A DNA stretch of 64,000 bases from Atriophallophorus winterbourni (lineage: Eukaryota; Platyhelminthes; Trematoda; Plagiorchiida; Microphallidae), in contig JACCGJ010002676.1 in assembly GCA_013407085.1 (NCBI GenBank), forward strand, positions 97,566 to 161,565, read 5' to 3'. Shown piece after piece: positions 9,706-21,190 of this stretch (position 1 is its first letter; the number at the start of each line of letters is the position of its first letter). The notes below the pieces were generated by a model. It saw only the letters and a list, made by a program, of their open reading frames with translations. It made no database searches and was not told where the DNA came from. The translations under genes and the position numbers were made by a program.

Positions 9706-12180
9706 TTGACACGTACTCAAATTACCTGCTCAAATACTCATCATCCATCACTTTTATCAAGATCAAACATCAAATGTTTGTACACCAACGCACAATGCTT
9801 GATAAATAAGTTACCTGAACTAATCGAGCTTCGTCAAAAATATTCACTACTCCTGATAGCCGTAACGGAAACCACGTTCAATCAGCGATTAGTTGAGGAG
9901 GGAATTTTTATTCCAAACATGTTTATTTTTCATCGTACTCGAATGGACGTGGAGAAGGAGGTGTTGCTATTTACTATGATCAACACCTCACGTTCAGAGA
10001 AATCACTGATAATGATTTCATACTGGAAGATACACTTTGGTATTCACTTCAAATAGCAACAGGTGAAAACTATGTTGTTGTTGTGATTTACCAACCACCG
10101 TCAGCAGACGAAGCATACAAACTAGTTTAATTGAGGAAACTCAGCTGGTTGTTTCTAGATATAAAAACAACATTTCGATCATTGGTGAATTTATTCTGCC
10201 TAATTTACTAAAAAGCGAGATTCCGCCGGTGAAATCTCTTGATCATCTATTCTACAAAATGTTTAACGAAATCTCAAGCAGCACTCGCTTCAGAGGCACA
10301 AACACACCGTCCATTCTCGATCTTCTTCCGAATAGCGAGGAAAATGTCATCAAGGATATCTGCTATGAAGCACCTCTTGGAAAGAGTGATGATGTAGTCA
10401 TTGTTTTCGACTATATATCTGAATCGAAAAAAGCAAGTGATTCTGAGAAATTGATAAGAAAAATCGATACGGTTGCATTATCAATGTCTCTTCAATAAAT
10501 CACCGACTGGGCACCGATTAACACTGATGTCCAACGATGCTGGTCATCGATACGTCAGAAATAGAACTCCACTCAAAATATATTTCAAACAACTAAAAAA
10601 GTATTCAGATTCATGATTCGGAGTCGAACACGGAAATGGATAAAGATGAGAAACTGTGCGTGGAGAAGCCATATACTGCAGTCAACACCTGAATCTTGTG
10701 AATCTTACCGTTTGTTGAGAAACAAAGTTACTAAACTTGTCCAGGAGGATAAAGAAAAGTATCAAATTAATCTGATGGATAAAATTGAACGAAATCCGAA
10801 GCTCCTCTTTCGGATCGTGAACAGAAAGGCCAGGGTGAAGCAAGGTGTTTCCGCTTTACTTACAACGACTGGAACTACATCTACAGCTCTCGAAGCCGTT
10901 AACGAACTCGCTCAATTTTACTCTTAAGTGTGCTACCCTAACGAGCGCGTATCTTACGATATACCTGCATTCAGATTGCATAATACAATACACGACATCG
11001 TTGTGAAACCCTAGAGTCTCCTCGTAAAGCTACTCGGGTTAAATACAAAGCATCCCCGGTTGCTGATGAAAAAACACCATTCATCCTGAAGCAATGCGCC
11101 CATGCTCTATTCTCACCACTCTCTGACCTTTTCAACCTGTCCTTGAGTTGTAGCACGGTTGCTAATGACTAGAAAAAAGTGGATTAATCACTCCGATATA
11201 CAAAGGAGGGAACCGATATGATGTGTCTAACTACAGACCAGTCACGTTGTTGCTGGTGGTCTCTAAAGTTCTTGAAAGACTTGTAGCTGACGAACTAATT
11301 AAACAGGACAAGACACTCCTGTCTCACCAATCTTCTCATAACTCTCGATAATTGGACTCTAGCCGTCGACGATGGATGGCCGATCCATGCTTGTTATTTG
11401 AACATGTCTAAAGCTTTTGACCGTGTTAATCACAGCATACCGCTACAAAAATTGGAGCAGCTCGGGGTGTGCGGCAGACTATTGGTCTGGATAAAGGATT
11501 ACTTGACTGATAGAGTTATAAGGGTTAGAGTTGAATGGGCACTATCCAGCCCAGTAGAAGTTACAAGTGGCGTACATCAAGGCTCAGTCTTGGGGCCAAT
11601 ACTCTTCCTCGTGTACGCGAACGATATAACCGAAATCGTACGCAGCAAAATCATTTTATTTGAGGATGACATCAAAGTCTGGACTAGCATACGCACCATA
11701 GAAGATTGCCAAATTCTCCAAAAAGATCTCGAAGCACTTCATAATTGGTCCTTGCGGAATTGCCTTTCATTCAACATCCAAAAATGTAAAATTTTAAACG
11801 TCGGTAAATCATTCGAATTCACATACTCTCTGGGATCTCAACAACTTTCATGGGTTACTGAAGAGAAAGACCTGGGCGTGTGGATTAGCAGTAACTTGAA
11901 GTCTTCACGGCAGTGTTCTGTTGTATACAAAAAGTCCTGCTAAAGCTAAGGATTGCTCAGAAGGATCTTTGGTTGTTTCTCAAAGCAGATACTCCCACGT
12001 ATAATTAACATCTATATCAGACGAACAATTAAGTATGCTGTTCAAGCATGGTCCCCATGGTTACAAAAGGACATGACCTTGCTGAAACGGGTATACCACC
12101 GCGCTACAAAACTTGTGACCGAGCTATACAACAGGCCATACGAGGAGCAGATTGCAACTCTAAACCTCTTTGACTTTTAG
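9706..12180 (+). pseudogene. CR1 ORF2 remnant (endonuclease and RT)
   Basis: Endonuclease start KCLYTNAQCLINKLPEL at 9774-9825 matches KCFYTNAQGLLSKLPEL of the younger copy. RT blocks follow: a KAFDRVNHSIPLQKL block at 11404, the GSVLGPILFLVYANDI block at 11582, an EDDIKVW block where the catalytic FADD box should be (the second residue pair is altered to FEDD), and a C-terminal RRxxGxF/TKLV region. Several frameshifts and stops separate the open pieces (9706-10056, 10229-10498, 10613-10927, 11398-11943, 11953-12180). It cannot be autonomous. Confidence 0.85.
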
Positions 12181-12611
12181 TACCGTCGTCTCAGGGGTGA
12201 CTTGATCCTGCTTTTCAACATTATGCATACAGTGGATCACCCACTTGAACACCTTTTCATTGGCAAGAATCACGTGGTAGCAGATCGCGGGGCTAAAAGT
12301 TAATTATTCCACAGTTCAGATCAAATTGTCGAAAGTTTTTTTTGCTGTCAGAGTTTGTTTTATATAGAAGTCCCTGCCCCCACATATCATTTGCGCAACA
12401 AGCCTGAACATGTTTAAGGCTGAACTTGACAAGTATATGTTGACCAAATCCAACCTTGCACCTGAATGCACGTGTTGACTTTCTATATGGATAAAACATT
12501 TGCGTTGTTTTTATGAATTCCCTATATTTTCAATCTGCGGTTACTGTAAAGTCTTTACTTTTTGGACCATTAAAACTTTGAACTACTTTGAATTACTTTG
12601 AATATAACGAC

Positions 12612-12692
12612 TATAAAAGCTCATTTGCTTGCATCTCCATCACACACACCCCACGACCGGTTTCGTGTAGGGATAGTAGGATCAGGATCCGC
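12612..12692 (-). repeat. Partial hammerhead repeat with deleted core
   Basis: Read on the minus strand it has GATCCTGATCCTACTATCCCTAC, then directly ACGAAACCGGTCGTGGGGTG. The CTGATGAGTGCAAACAGC segment between stem I and GAAA is missing, leaving both stem I strands intact but no catalytic box. It begins right after the CR1 tail. Confidence 0.8.
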
Positions 12693-12699
12693 AATGTTC

Positions 12700-15404
12700 G
12701 CAAATAATTGGCAAAATATAAAGATAATCTCGATAATCAATTTCTTATATAGAACGAGAAATGATTTAATTGCGAAAAATAAATTAGTCTCAGAGTATAT
12801 ATTATATCATTTGATTTTAATTGAGTTTTAAGTGACAACCCGCATCCATACTGCTTAATATTATTGAACATTCTTACATATTTTCCAGTTACAATTTCAA
12901 ATGAGAACGATTTTCAGTAGATGAATTGTACAAATTTTCTTACAGTAAAAATAAATATCATGTATATTATTCACAGCGAAGAAACATTAAGCATGTTCAG
13001 TAGTTTGTGCAAAATTCACAATCAGCTGCTTCAGCGCTTCATTGTATGGTGGTTGGATGCGATGTTTAGCGAACATTTCCGGGCTCCAAATAGACAGTTG
13101 CGCAGATAAAGAAAATATGTGCATGACCTTGTTCAGTTCTATGCTTTAGGGTTCTAGTAACCAGACTAATTAAATTGGATTTTTCGAGTGATCGCTTAAC
13201 GATTTTTAAGTTAATACGTTCAAACTACGGGCGAATTTTATAAAACTCTAGCCTTGCGACTTTTTATTTTGAGTGAGCCTTGCGTTTTCTATCCCAAATA
13301 ATTCGATTGGGTGATGATTTATTGGGACACATATTTGAACTTTAAAATAACCTATTAACAACTATCGTGAATTGCTCAACTAGAGGATAGCGCGTCTATG
13401 GACAGAACGACAGACTGTCCCCGGTACTGTACACAGTGCATAAAAGTGATGGTGTATACTTTTATTCATTATGTCGTTCTAGAGATAGTTAGTTCAACAG
13501 GAGGAGATGCAATCCAAGCAGTATTAAAATTCTGCAGCGAATGACCTCATTAAACGCCTTCTTTGTTTTCTATGTTAGTGAGGTCTCACGAGAATATGGT
13601 GTAATCTCAAAGTACATGAGCTATTATTACGATATCTGTTCCCAAACATAAGCAATCTGCATCAGAGAAGAAAAGGTTTATCTAATCATATAGTAGACAA
13701 ATCACAAGCAGAAAAAACAAGCTTAATGCAGCAAGCGCACATTATTATTTGGAAGAATTACTAATGATTTTTCTGCCAAAATTGTACATCGGAAAAACTA
13801 AACAATTTTGGAGGACAATGAAAAGATTTTGTCGCAATATTACACAATTGTTCAATCGATCATTTCAATGTTGATGTCGTCATTTAATTTTTATGGACAT
13901 GCAACAGTCTAACTTCAGATGCTCACAAGTTGAAAACAAATTATTCGGTATAACCGATAGTGTTATCATCTTAAAGCCTGTTAATATACAAAAGTATCTC
14001 ACCCTCCCTGACAGGGCCAAACCAATGGTACTAAATATCTGTTTAATGTGGATTCGTGAGATTAAAACCTAGATATCTTGAACCTTCTGTCTCGACTGGC
14101 GAGATATGGTGATATTTGAAAAACAATTAATTTATTGAGGTTTAAGAACGGCCACAGATAATTCTATAATCAGTAAAGTACATGAGCTGTTATTTTGTAC
14201 GTATTTTGTCGATTTTCTGACGTTAGGCCTTAACAGATTTCCCATTTTACCTTCCTTTGTAGTTAATACGGATTTTGTACACTGTAATACTTATTGAGCA
14301 CCGTGACTAAAATATGCATTTTTCACAATGACTTATAATTTATTTTACACGATAACACACAATTTTCAAAAAACATTAACATACTAAAATATTTCAGCAT
14401 ATTTTTTTTAAATAAAGCTTATGCATTATTTATTCTTTTTTCTTATGTTTTTATTAACCAACTATTTGGATCGATCTGACTAGCTCACATTCGCAAAATT
14501 GATTAATTCATATAATTTAAAACAATAATTGAAACCCAATTAAAATATACTTAGTTCGATTGGGATGGAAGATACACGAATTTCCCATGATGGAAAATTG
14601 ATCACTCTAAATTTCTGTATTAAATGTTAATTATGGTTTTGCTAACTACCCGGATGATTTCATTCTTTTTTGAGTTTAACTATCGTTTTTGAACAATTTG
14701 GTTTATTTGTCCGATTACCTCAAGTCAAGCAACCTATTTGCTTGTGACGCAAAATTTATGACAGTTGAATGCATGAAGAAACACGGATGCGTTTTACTTC
14801 AAGCGTTACAAACGCAGTCAACTGCCTGTACGCGAGCAACCAAACATGATCACTCAAGTAAATTTTAATTGTCAAACAATATTTTTCAATAGGAAAATGC
14901 TATGGAATACATTTCAGTGTATAATTCAATGGTGTTTCGTTCAAAGAATTTGCGAAACTGGTAAAAATATTTTAAAAAAACTTAGACCCAGTGGATTGCT
15001 CTCATTCTCAGTGTTTGATATCTCTGAAATCTTAGCAAAAGCACATCTTAAGTTTGAGAATCATTTAGTTCCGGTTTTCTTAAAGAACACCTAAATACTA
15101 ATCTTTGCCCATGACAGAATAATGAACGGTTTTTATCCTAGTGTCATCTTCCTTTACATATTGCTGGTTTGAGAAAATAGTTGTATCATCAGACAGTGGG
15201 TTCAGCGTTTTTACTGATCCGTTGACTATTTTGTACAAAGACCGTGTTGGTGAGTTATTCAAGGAAATCGACATGAATGTTATTCACCATACAAGCATGC
15301 TTGCTATGTAAACACTTGCAAGTTTAAATTGTGTGAGTATGCTGTAGTTGAGCTGATGAATCTGTTTGCAGATTGCTAAATTTTCCAAATTGTACAAAAA
15401 AGCT
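12700..15404. other. AT-rich interval, one candidate exon
   Basis: Apart from the candidate exon at 12987-13083 nothing could be supported. The open frame at 14846-15094 (plus) shows no splice context. Confidence 0.5.
12987..13083 (-). CDS. Candidate terminal exon (weak)
   Basis: On the minus strand a good pyrimidine tract (CTTTATCTGCGCAACTGTCTATTTGGAG) precedes a phase-2 open frame of 31 codons, starting PEMFAKHRIQPPYNEALK and ending at a stop (12987-12989). The composition is protein-like and hydrophilic. The plus strand is also open here for 62 codons, so strand is not certain. If real it could be a downstream exon of the same minus-strand gene that yields the 17152-17295 exon. Confidence 0.25.
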
Positions 15405-15490
15405 CATTTGCTTGCATTTCAATCACACCCACCCCACCACCGGTTTCGTAATGTTTGCACTCATAAGGTAGTAACAGTAGGATCAGCCTC
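15405..15490 (-). repeat. Partial hammerhead repeat, reverse
   Basis: Minus-strand ribozyme region reads CTTATGAGTGCAAACATTACGAAACCGGTGG. The core G of CTGATGA is T, and stem II is changed on one side. Truncated at both ends relative to a full unit. Confidence 0.7.
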
Positions 15491-15707
15491 TTATTTCGAA
15501 TAACTCTGAAGGGAAGTCATGAATATGAGACAGAAAAATTCGACTACCCTCAACATACATTCAGCAACTATTTTCAAAGACAATAATTCTGTTCCTTAGA
15601 AAGATTCCTAATTTACTGCTGAAACTTTCACGTGGCTATCAACCTTCGTGTCTTCTCGTTAATATTGAAATATGATCTCATCATACATTATATACATATA
15701 CCTTTTA

Positions 15708-15745
15708 CTTTTTTATGTATATATATATTTATATACATAAAAAAG
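15708..15745. repeat. Short AT palindrome
   Basis: Inverted arms of 16 bp (CTTTTTTATGTATATA and its complement) around a short AT core. It could be a hairpin or simply low-complexity DNA. Confidence 0.6.
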
Positions 15746-16299
15746 TTGACTCAACCATATATCACTTTGGTTTCATGGTTTATCCGGATCAAAATTCGGC
15801 AGCTGCAACTCATTTCGGAAACTAATGCGTTTGGAAATATTGTTCGTTATTTCGCTACTTATCAGTAGCATATCTAGTGATATTTTACTGAAAATGAACC
15901 GTAGCTAGTGTTGGATCGTATATTCCACTCAGAGGAATTTGAATCTTACGAGTTTTACAAATACAAATTTGCTTCCTGTCGAAATCTGAGGTACATTGGC
16001 TAAGTCAATAACTAGGACACTATAACTAATAAGAGGTAATGGCTGATAACTAGGACACTATAACGAATTAGTTTCGGGCATGTTTAGCTCGTGGGCTAAC
16101 AATGCTGGTCACCCTAACGACAGAAAAATCCTCAATTTGAAACTTTAATGCAGCATCGCTCTATTTATTCGTGTTTGATTTCTCACGAATCAAATTCTAC
16201 GGAAAATATATAGACCATTTCTGGTCATTTTTAATTGCTATGGAAATTATTATTATTTGATAATATTTAATATAAATATTAAATTAGCTTGCTTAGTTT

Positions 16300-16520
16300 C
16301 GACTGGTTCATCAAGAGTACAAATCATACATCCTGTGAAATCAGCGGCCAAGTTTCACATCCATAAAAAACGTACAGGGCATGTCGATGCTTTGTAAACG
16401 CGTATTTAACTTTTGAAGCTGATCCATAGCATCATTTTGTCATTTCTGCCAGAAACAACTATATCATCAGCATAAGTAAGAAGCTAACACTGCTTTTACA
16501 ACGGTAACCCTTGTCCTCAA
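16300..16520 (-). mobile_element. LINE reverse transcriptase scrap
   Basis: Minus-strand translation contains LLTYADDIVVSGRNDKM, which has the YADD catalytic box typical of non-LTR RTs. Downstream the frame has stops and degenerates. Too short to assign a clade. Confidence 0.6.
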
Positions 16521-16559
16521 TCTACTCGAACGATTATTTGGGAAATTTTCGCCCAAGAT

Positions 16560-17110
16560 ATTTCCAGGGATAGTGAATACATATTTTTGACTAGTCAAAC
16601 AATACGGTTAGTAGTCATGTTTTCAGTGGCTCAAGACTGATGTTGAACTTATGCATCGAATCTATCACAGCTCAACAAAACTAGTTTTCGGCATCCGAAC
16701 TAAGCCTTATAAAGAAAGGATAGCACAACTGAATCTGCCCGACTTTCTCTATCAACGAACCAGAGGAGACCTTATCCTACGTTACAAAATATTCATTACC
16801 CCAAACCTTACAGGGTTTATTCACAGGAAGGTATACGAGACAATATCCACCCATGACTATGTTCTAGTGGTAACCCATTCCCGCCTGAAATGTAGAAGTT
16901 GATTATATTCTGTCCGTGTCTGTTATACTTGGAACAGTTCACCTCCAACCGTTGCTCACTTTACTCTATTGCATGAGTTAGAGACGAAATTAGACGAATT
17001 TTTATTAAAGTATGCGCTTCACAAACAATTATATATTGCTTGATCTAATAAATTCTATTTTTGTCATCGTATGGTTATTGCTGAGCTTGTTGCTCTTTTA
17101 GACCTGTGAA
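16560..17110 (+). mobile_element. 3' fragment of a CR1-type LINE
   Basis: The frame at 16651-16902 carries the ORF2 C-terminal signature (HRIYHSSTKLVFGIRTKPY, then YQRTRGDLILRYKI). After a stop it continues as FSVRV-YTWNSSPPTVAH and LDEFLLKYALHK up to about 17030. This is the FSxRVxxxWNSLP terminus of CR1 ORF2. A CR1-like tail follows. Confidence 0.75.
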
Positions 17111-17151
17111 AACTAGAATTATCTTGAAAAAGGACGAATCTAGGTGCTTAC

Positions 17152-17295
17152 GAAGGTAAAATCGAAATCGCAGGGGAATATAATTTCTAGATGAGGTAAT
17201 GCGTGATTGTCCCTTAAAGCTTCCAGCTCACCCATTATATTCTCTGATAAACCTAATATTTTGCATGAAACAAAAATATCATGTTTATCATTTTC
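17152..17295 (-). CDS. Strong internal exon of an unidentified gene
   Basis: On the minus strand an acceptor with a fair pyrimidine tract (TTTGCGGTTGTTCAG) is followed by 48 open codons and a consensus donor (TTC, then GTAAGC). The exon is 144 nt, phase 0 at both ends. The peptide is acidic and starts ENDKHDIFVSCKILGLSEN, with two cysteines. It matches no transposon protein in this window. It has the same strand as the micro-exon gene at 29-41 kb and may be one of its distal exons or belong to a separate gene downstream; I cannot tell which. Confidence 0.5.
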
Positions 17296-17299
17296 CTGA

Positions 17300-18210
17300 A
17301 CAACCGCAAATGTTATTATCATAACATCATAAAATGATTACTTGTAACAAATATGTGCATGGTTTCACCATGTCTCGTGATATGCAAGGATATTTACTTT
17401 TGCCAATAAAGCTTTCCCTCACAAGCAAATCTTACAAAATATGTGGTAAAATTTATCGCGATATATACTTTACGATTACAGCAATGTGAGTAGTGACATG
17501 TGCGTTTGCAATGCGTGCTTTTAAATTGATTGTTCCACATTTCTTTTGTACACATATTCAAAATTATATGTCTTGTGATAATGCTACTGCTTAGATTGAT
17601 AAATAATTGTTGGATACTAGTATTCTGTCGAGTTAGTGGATTTGTGCTAAATAAATCCTAGATAATCACCATATCTATGGGAACATATAACGGAATCAGC
17701 TCCGAACATCCTCAATAAAGTCTAGACTACTTTTGGGCTACATAGTATTTTTATATTGCACTTCATGTTTATAAACCATGTGATGCATTTATGAATATTC
17801 TTTCGTGTTGATTGTTAACAAGACGCCCAATTCAGATTATCATATTCATCGTTTAAACACTATTGTTGATGGTTCTGCAATCTTTGATGTAAAATTAATA
17901 TATGACCCGGAAAGTACATATTGGGATGTACCCACACCATATACTTTTCCATTCATCGTGGAATGAATGCTTCTATCAACAGGGTTATAGCAATCACGAA
18001 AGTTTATTACTTCCTAATTATCTCTGTAACTCTCGATTGATCTATTAAAATACACTTATATTTAACTACCTTTCAATCACACTGAATACATTTCTAACAC
18101 GTTACCTATTCAACAATACATTTATACAATGTCAATATATGTTAACTACCTTTTCTTATCACTTATTAAATATTTATTCATCCCTAAAAATTTCAAGCAA
18201 GCTATATATA
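17300..18210. other. AT-rich interval, nothing recognised
   Basis: No supportable gene or repeat; flanked by the exon at 17.2 kb and the foldback element. Confidence 0.5.
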
Positions 18211-18212
18211 TA

Positions 18213-18451
18213 TGCTACTGATGAGTAGCAAAAGAATATAAACCCTTAGCTAATCTGCAAATTGCTCAATCACAATCCCACTTAACATTTTGACTGCAAC
18301 ACCCAAAATAGCTTTCATATTTGTATCATAAATGTCATATATATATATATATATATATTGGGTGTTGCAGTCAAAATGTTAAGTGGGATTGTCATTGAGC
18401 AATTTGCAGATTAGCTAAGGGTTTATATTCTTTTGCTACTCATCAGTAGCA
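18213..18451. mobile_element. Foldback palindrome (MITE-like)
   Basis: Two arms of about 93 bp (18213-18305 and 18359-18451) are inverse complements with a single mismatch (near 18265/18392), separated by about 53 bp ending in an AT microsatellite. Each outer end is itself a small hairpin, TGCTACTGATGAGTAGCA on the left. No transposase and no clear target duplication were seen. It could be a foldback/MITE element or a strong transcribed hairpin. The terminal motif CTACT-ATCAGTAGCA also occurs at about 15855-15869. Confidence 0.85.
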
Positions 18452-18602
18452 TGCACAACGACATTTCTATAAACTCGAGCAGTGGTAGTCAGTGGAGAGT
18501 AGTCTTTACACGCTTGACAATAAATCATGTTTTATTATATTCTGAAATGCATCTGTATAATCGGATTGTTGCATCACCAATTAAAATTATCACGGAAATT
18601 TC

Positions 18603-19075
18603 GTCTTACCACGAGCCACAACATCTTTGACACATACTAAACTTGTCTGCACAAATACTCATCATCCAACAATTTTATTCAGATCCAACATCAAATGTAT
18701 GTACACAAACGCACAATGCTTGATAAATAAGTTACCTGAGCTAATCTAGGCGCGTCTAAAATATTCACCACTCCTGATAACCGTAATGGAAACCTGATTC
18801 AACCAGCAATAGGCTGAGGTGAAAATTTCCAATTTCAAACACGTAAGGGATGGGGATATGAGCATCACAATAAAAGGCCATAAAAGGAGAGGATCGCAAC
18901 TCTGAACCGTTTTCACTTTTCGTACCGTCGTCTCAAGGGTGACTTCATTCTGCCGTTCAACATTCGACATACAGTGGATTAAACACTTGAACTTCTGTTT
19001 CATCGGCAAGAAGCACGCGGTAGCAGATCTCATGGTTACAGGATAATTATTTCACACTCTACATTAAATTGTCGA
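18603..19075 (+). mobile_element. Internally deleted CR1 copy
   Basis: The first part (18603-18850) matches 9690-9920 of the old CR1 element (ACAAATACTCATCATCCA, then the endonuclease start). The second part (18885-19075) matches 12140-12330 (GATCGCAACTCTGAACC, then TACCGTCGTCTCA). About 2.2 kb of ORF2 between them is absent, so the copy is non-autonomous. Confidence 0.8.
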
Positions 19076-19084
19076 CGTATCGAG

Positions 19085-19490
19085 TTACGCAGATCCGACC
19101 TAAACTCTGGATCATTTAATTTGTTTTATAAATGTTTGGTTTGGTCTTCGTTGATGTCCTGATAACTGGTGGTGTCTCGCAGAAGTTGTGAAGCTTTGCG
19201 TACATAATCGTCTTTGTTCATAACCACCCTCACACGTCCTTTGTCTGTGGTAATAAAAAAATTTGTATCTTTTCTTAAATATTCATTGCAGTGATCTCAT
19301 TGCGAGTCAGAACTTGGTGCTCTTTGTTCACATTGAGTGCGGGTGAATATTTTCTTGGTTTTTTCTCAAATAGATTGTGTTTTTAGCATCCTTGAAGTTA
19401 AAATTTAACCCTCGAATAAGCACGCGTTCCAAATCTGCCGACAGCATCTTTTCGATAGAAACTTAGTTCAGGAGTTTGATCTTGATCAAA
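19085..19490 (-). mobile_element. Penelope-like element, N-terminal RT region
   Basis: Minus-strand translation gives a region ending with the block TDKGRVRVVMNKDDYVRKA and LLRDTTSYQDI. This is the conserved 'LPADKGxxxVVMNKxDY' segment that precedes the RT catalytic core of Penelope-like elements. It has several stops. It is in opposite orientation to the C-terminal part that starts at 19660, so the element was rearranged or two copies abut. Confidence 0.65.
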
Positions 19491-19659
19491 GTTGATTAGA
19501 CACACTTAGTCATCATGTTTTCGACGTTATTTGACCTCCGCGTTCTTTGTTTTAACGTTGATTGCGACAGAAAGTTGTTGCGTCATTTGCTCACTAAATT
19601 CACCGCAACAGATAAATAAGAAAAAAAGGAGAAAGAAAAAAGGAAGAAGACTTGAACTC

Positions 19660-21190
19660 ATCACTTTACCGCTGATCCAACCCAAACTCTGGATCCGATG
19701 CGTCGATGATACGTTCGTAATTCTAAAGAAAGAAGACCGGGAGTATGCGCACAGTCTACAGTGGAACCCACCTACAACGAACTCGTTTTCAACGAATTCT
19801 TGGGTTGAACGAACACACCATGATTTCTCAAATAAATTCCTTCTTTGTAAGCCTATTTAAAACATTAGTACAACGAATCAGCTCGTTACTAATCTCGCTT
19901 TTGACGAACACTGTACACGTTCCCGACAGCTATGTTTCTTCAATAAAGTTTTATACAAAAAACGAAATCGATTTGTCTTGCCGTTAACACACAAAGCTCC
20001 ATCAAGAGTGGCCTGCAGTGCGCTAAGAATAGAACTGACACACACAGCTTGGAAAGACACAGGCAGCCTAGCCTCCAGTGTGCTAACTGACTCGCACGCA
20101 CGCACAAGAAAATCACGTGAATTCTCTCTGACTGGTGATCACAGACCTATGACAAATTGCAATCACTCAAGCAGACACTTCATTCCCTTCTTGCAGTTAC
20201 ACGATAGCTGACAGTCAACGAAAACGAGAGCAGTTTAGCCTAGAGAAAAAACAGAGAAATTTTAGCTGAAGTGGAGAATGGCCAAATGACAAAATCTGAA
20301 ATTGCTAAAAAAATATGTCATAGCAAAATCAACGCTGTCCAACTTCCTGCAGCACAACAAGCATCTCTCTGAATTAACATTCATGCCATTCGTTTTAGAA
20401 TAAATATACGATTATTAACATGAACTTGGAATTAATGTTGTGATATGTGTGCTGTGGCATCATCTATTCATCAAATGGATCACACGCATGCAGAAACACA
20501 CTAAGGTAAGACATTCTTCACTACTTTATTGTTTACACGTGTACAGAAAAACGGCGCCAACATCACATGCCTGACAATGCGTTTTGCATACAACGAATTC
20601 CGCTTTTAACGAACATTTTACTCTCACCCCAGAGATGTGTTGTACCAAGGTTTCACTGTACTTAGTTAGGTGTTCACAAAAATTCAATTCAAGAAGGAGA
20701 CAGAATGTGACAACTGCCTACCATTTCTGGATGTGAACATGCGAAGAACATAAACCGCAAACCTAAAAACAAGTATATACAGGAGAGGAACACACATGGA
20801 TCAAATGTTGAACTTTAAAAGCAAACATCCGGCCACCCTCGAGCGAAGCTGCGTCCGAACAAAATTTAAACTAGCGAAAACACCGAAGTACCGACGAACT
20901 AATTAGAGAATAGGAGAAATATTTATTCAAACACTTCCGGAAGAATGGATACCCAAATGACTTCATCATTCGCAACATGGACTCGACAGCCCAATCGCGT
21001 GTGAACAACACAAAAACAGCAAGGTTACCACTACCCTATATCCAACATATCTCGGATACTACCGCAAGAATAATACGACATTTGGTAATTAGTGTTCCAC
21101 ACAAGCCAGCTTCATCGCTGAGTGGCCAACAAGCAAGGTCAATGAAACGTTTTCTATTGGTAAAAGAAATAACGTCACGTATAGAATAGT
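19660..21190 (+). mobile_element. Penelope-like element, RT C-terminal half
   Basis: The first segment (19660-19758) encodes KLWIRCVDDTFVILKKEDRE, the RT active-site block (normally YVDDTFV) of Penelope-like elements. A DNA transposon then interrupts it. The second segment (20659-21190) resumes at once with the CLPFLDVNM block, the YRRGTHMDQMLNFKSKHP block and the LPYIQHISDTTARI block, all in the family's usual order. Stops and small frameshifts are present. The GIY-YIG end is displaced to 25205-25600 by an RTE insertion. Confidence 0.8.
19759..20658. mobile_element. pogo/Tigger-like DNA transposon, non-autonomous
   Basis: A 900-bp element bounded by related terminal inverted repeats (CAGTGGAACCCACCTACAAC at the left; the complement of CAGTGAAACCTTGGTACAAC at the right) and flanked by TA on both sides (19757-19758, 20659-20660). 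Removing it with one TA restores the Penelope reading frame. Near 20260-20365 it retains a frameshifted helix-turn-helix of the CENP-B/Tigger type (LAEVENGQMTKSEIAKKI, then STLSNFLQHNKH after a one-base shift). The DDE catalytic domain is absent. Confidence 0.8.

Larger units (their letters stand above)
8840..12605 (+). mobile_element. Old, decayed CR1-type LINE
   Basis: A nearly full-length but heavily broken relative of the element at 53.05-57.64 kb. It has an ORF1 C-terminal half, endonuclease pieces, RT pieces and an ORF2 C-terminus, followed by a tail (TTTGAACTACTTTGAATTACTTTGAATA) that imitates the short tandem 3' repeats of CR1 elements. A reverse hammerhead repeat begins within 10 bp of its 3' end. 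Confidence 0.85.

Noticed and set aside
19878..20211. Open frames within the Tigger-like element
   Set aside because: They do not match transposase; the only transposase remnant is the frameshifted helix-turn-helix at about 20260-20365.
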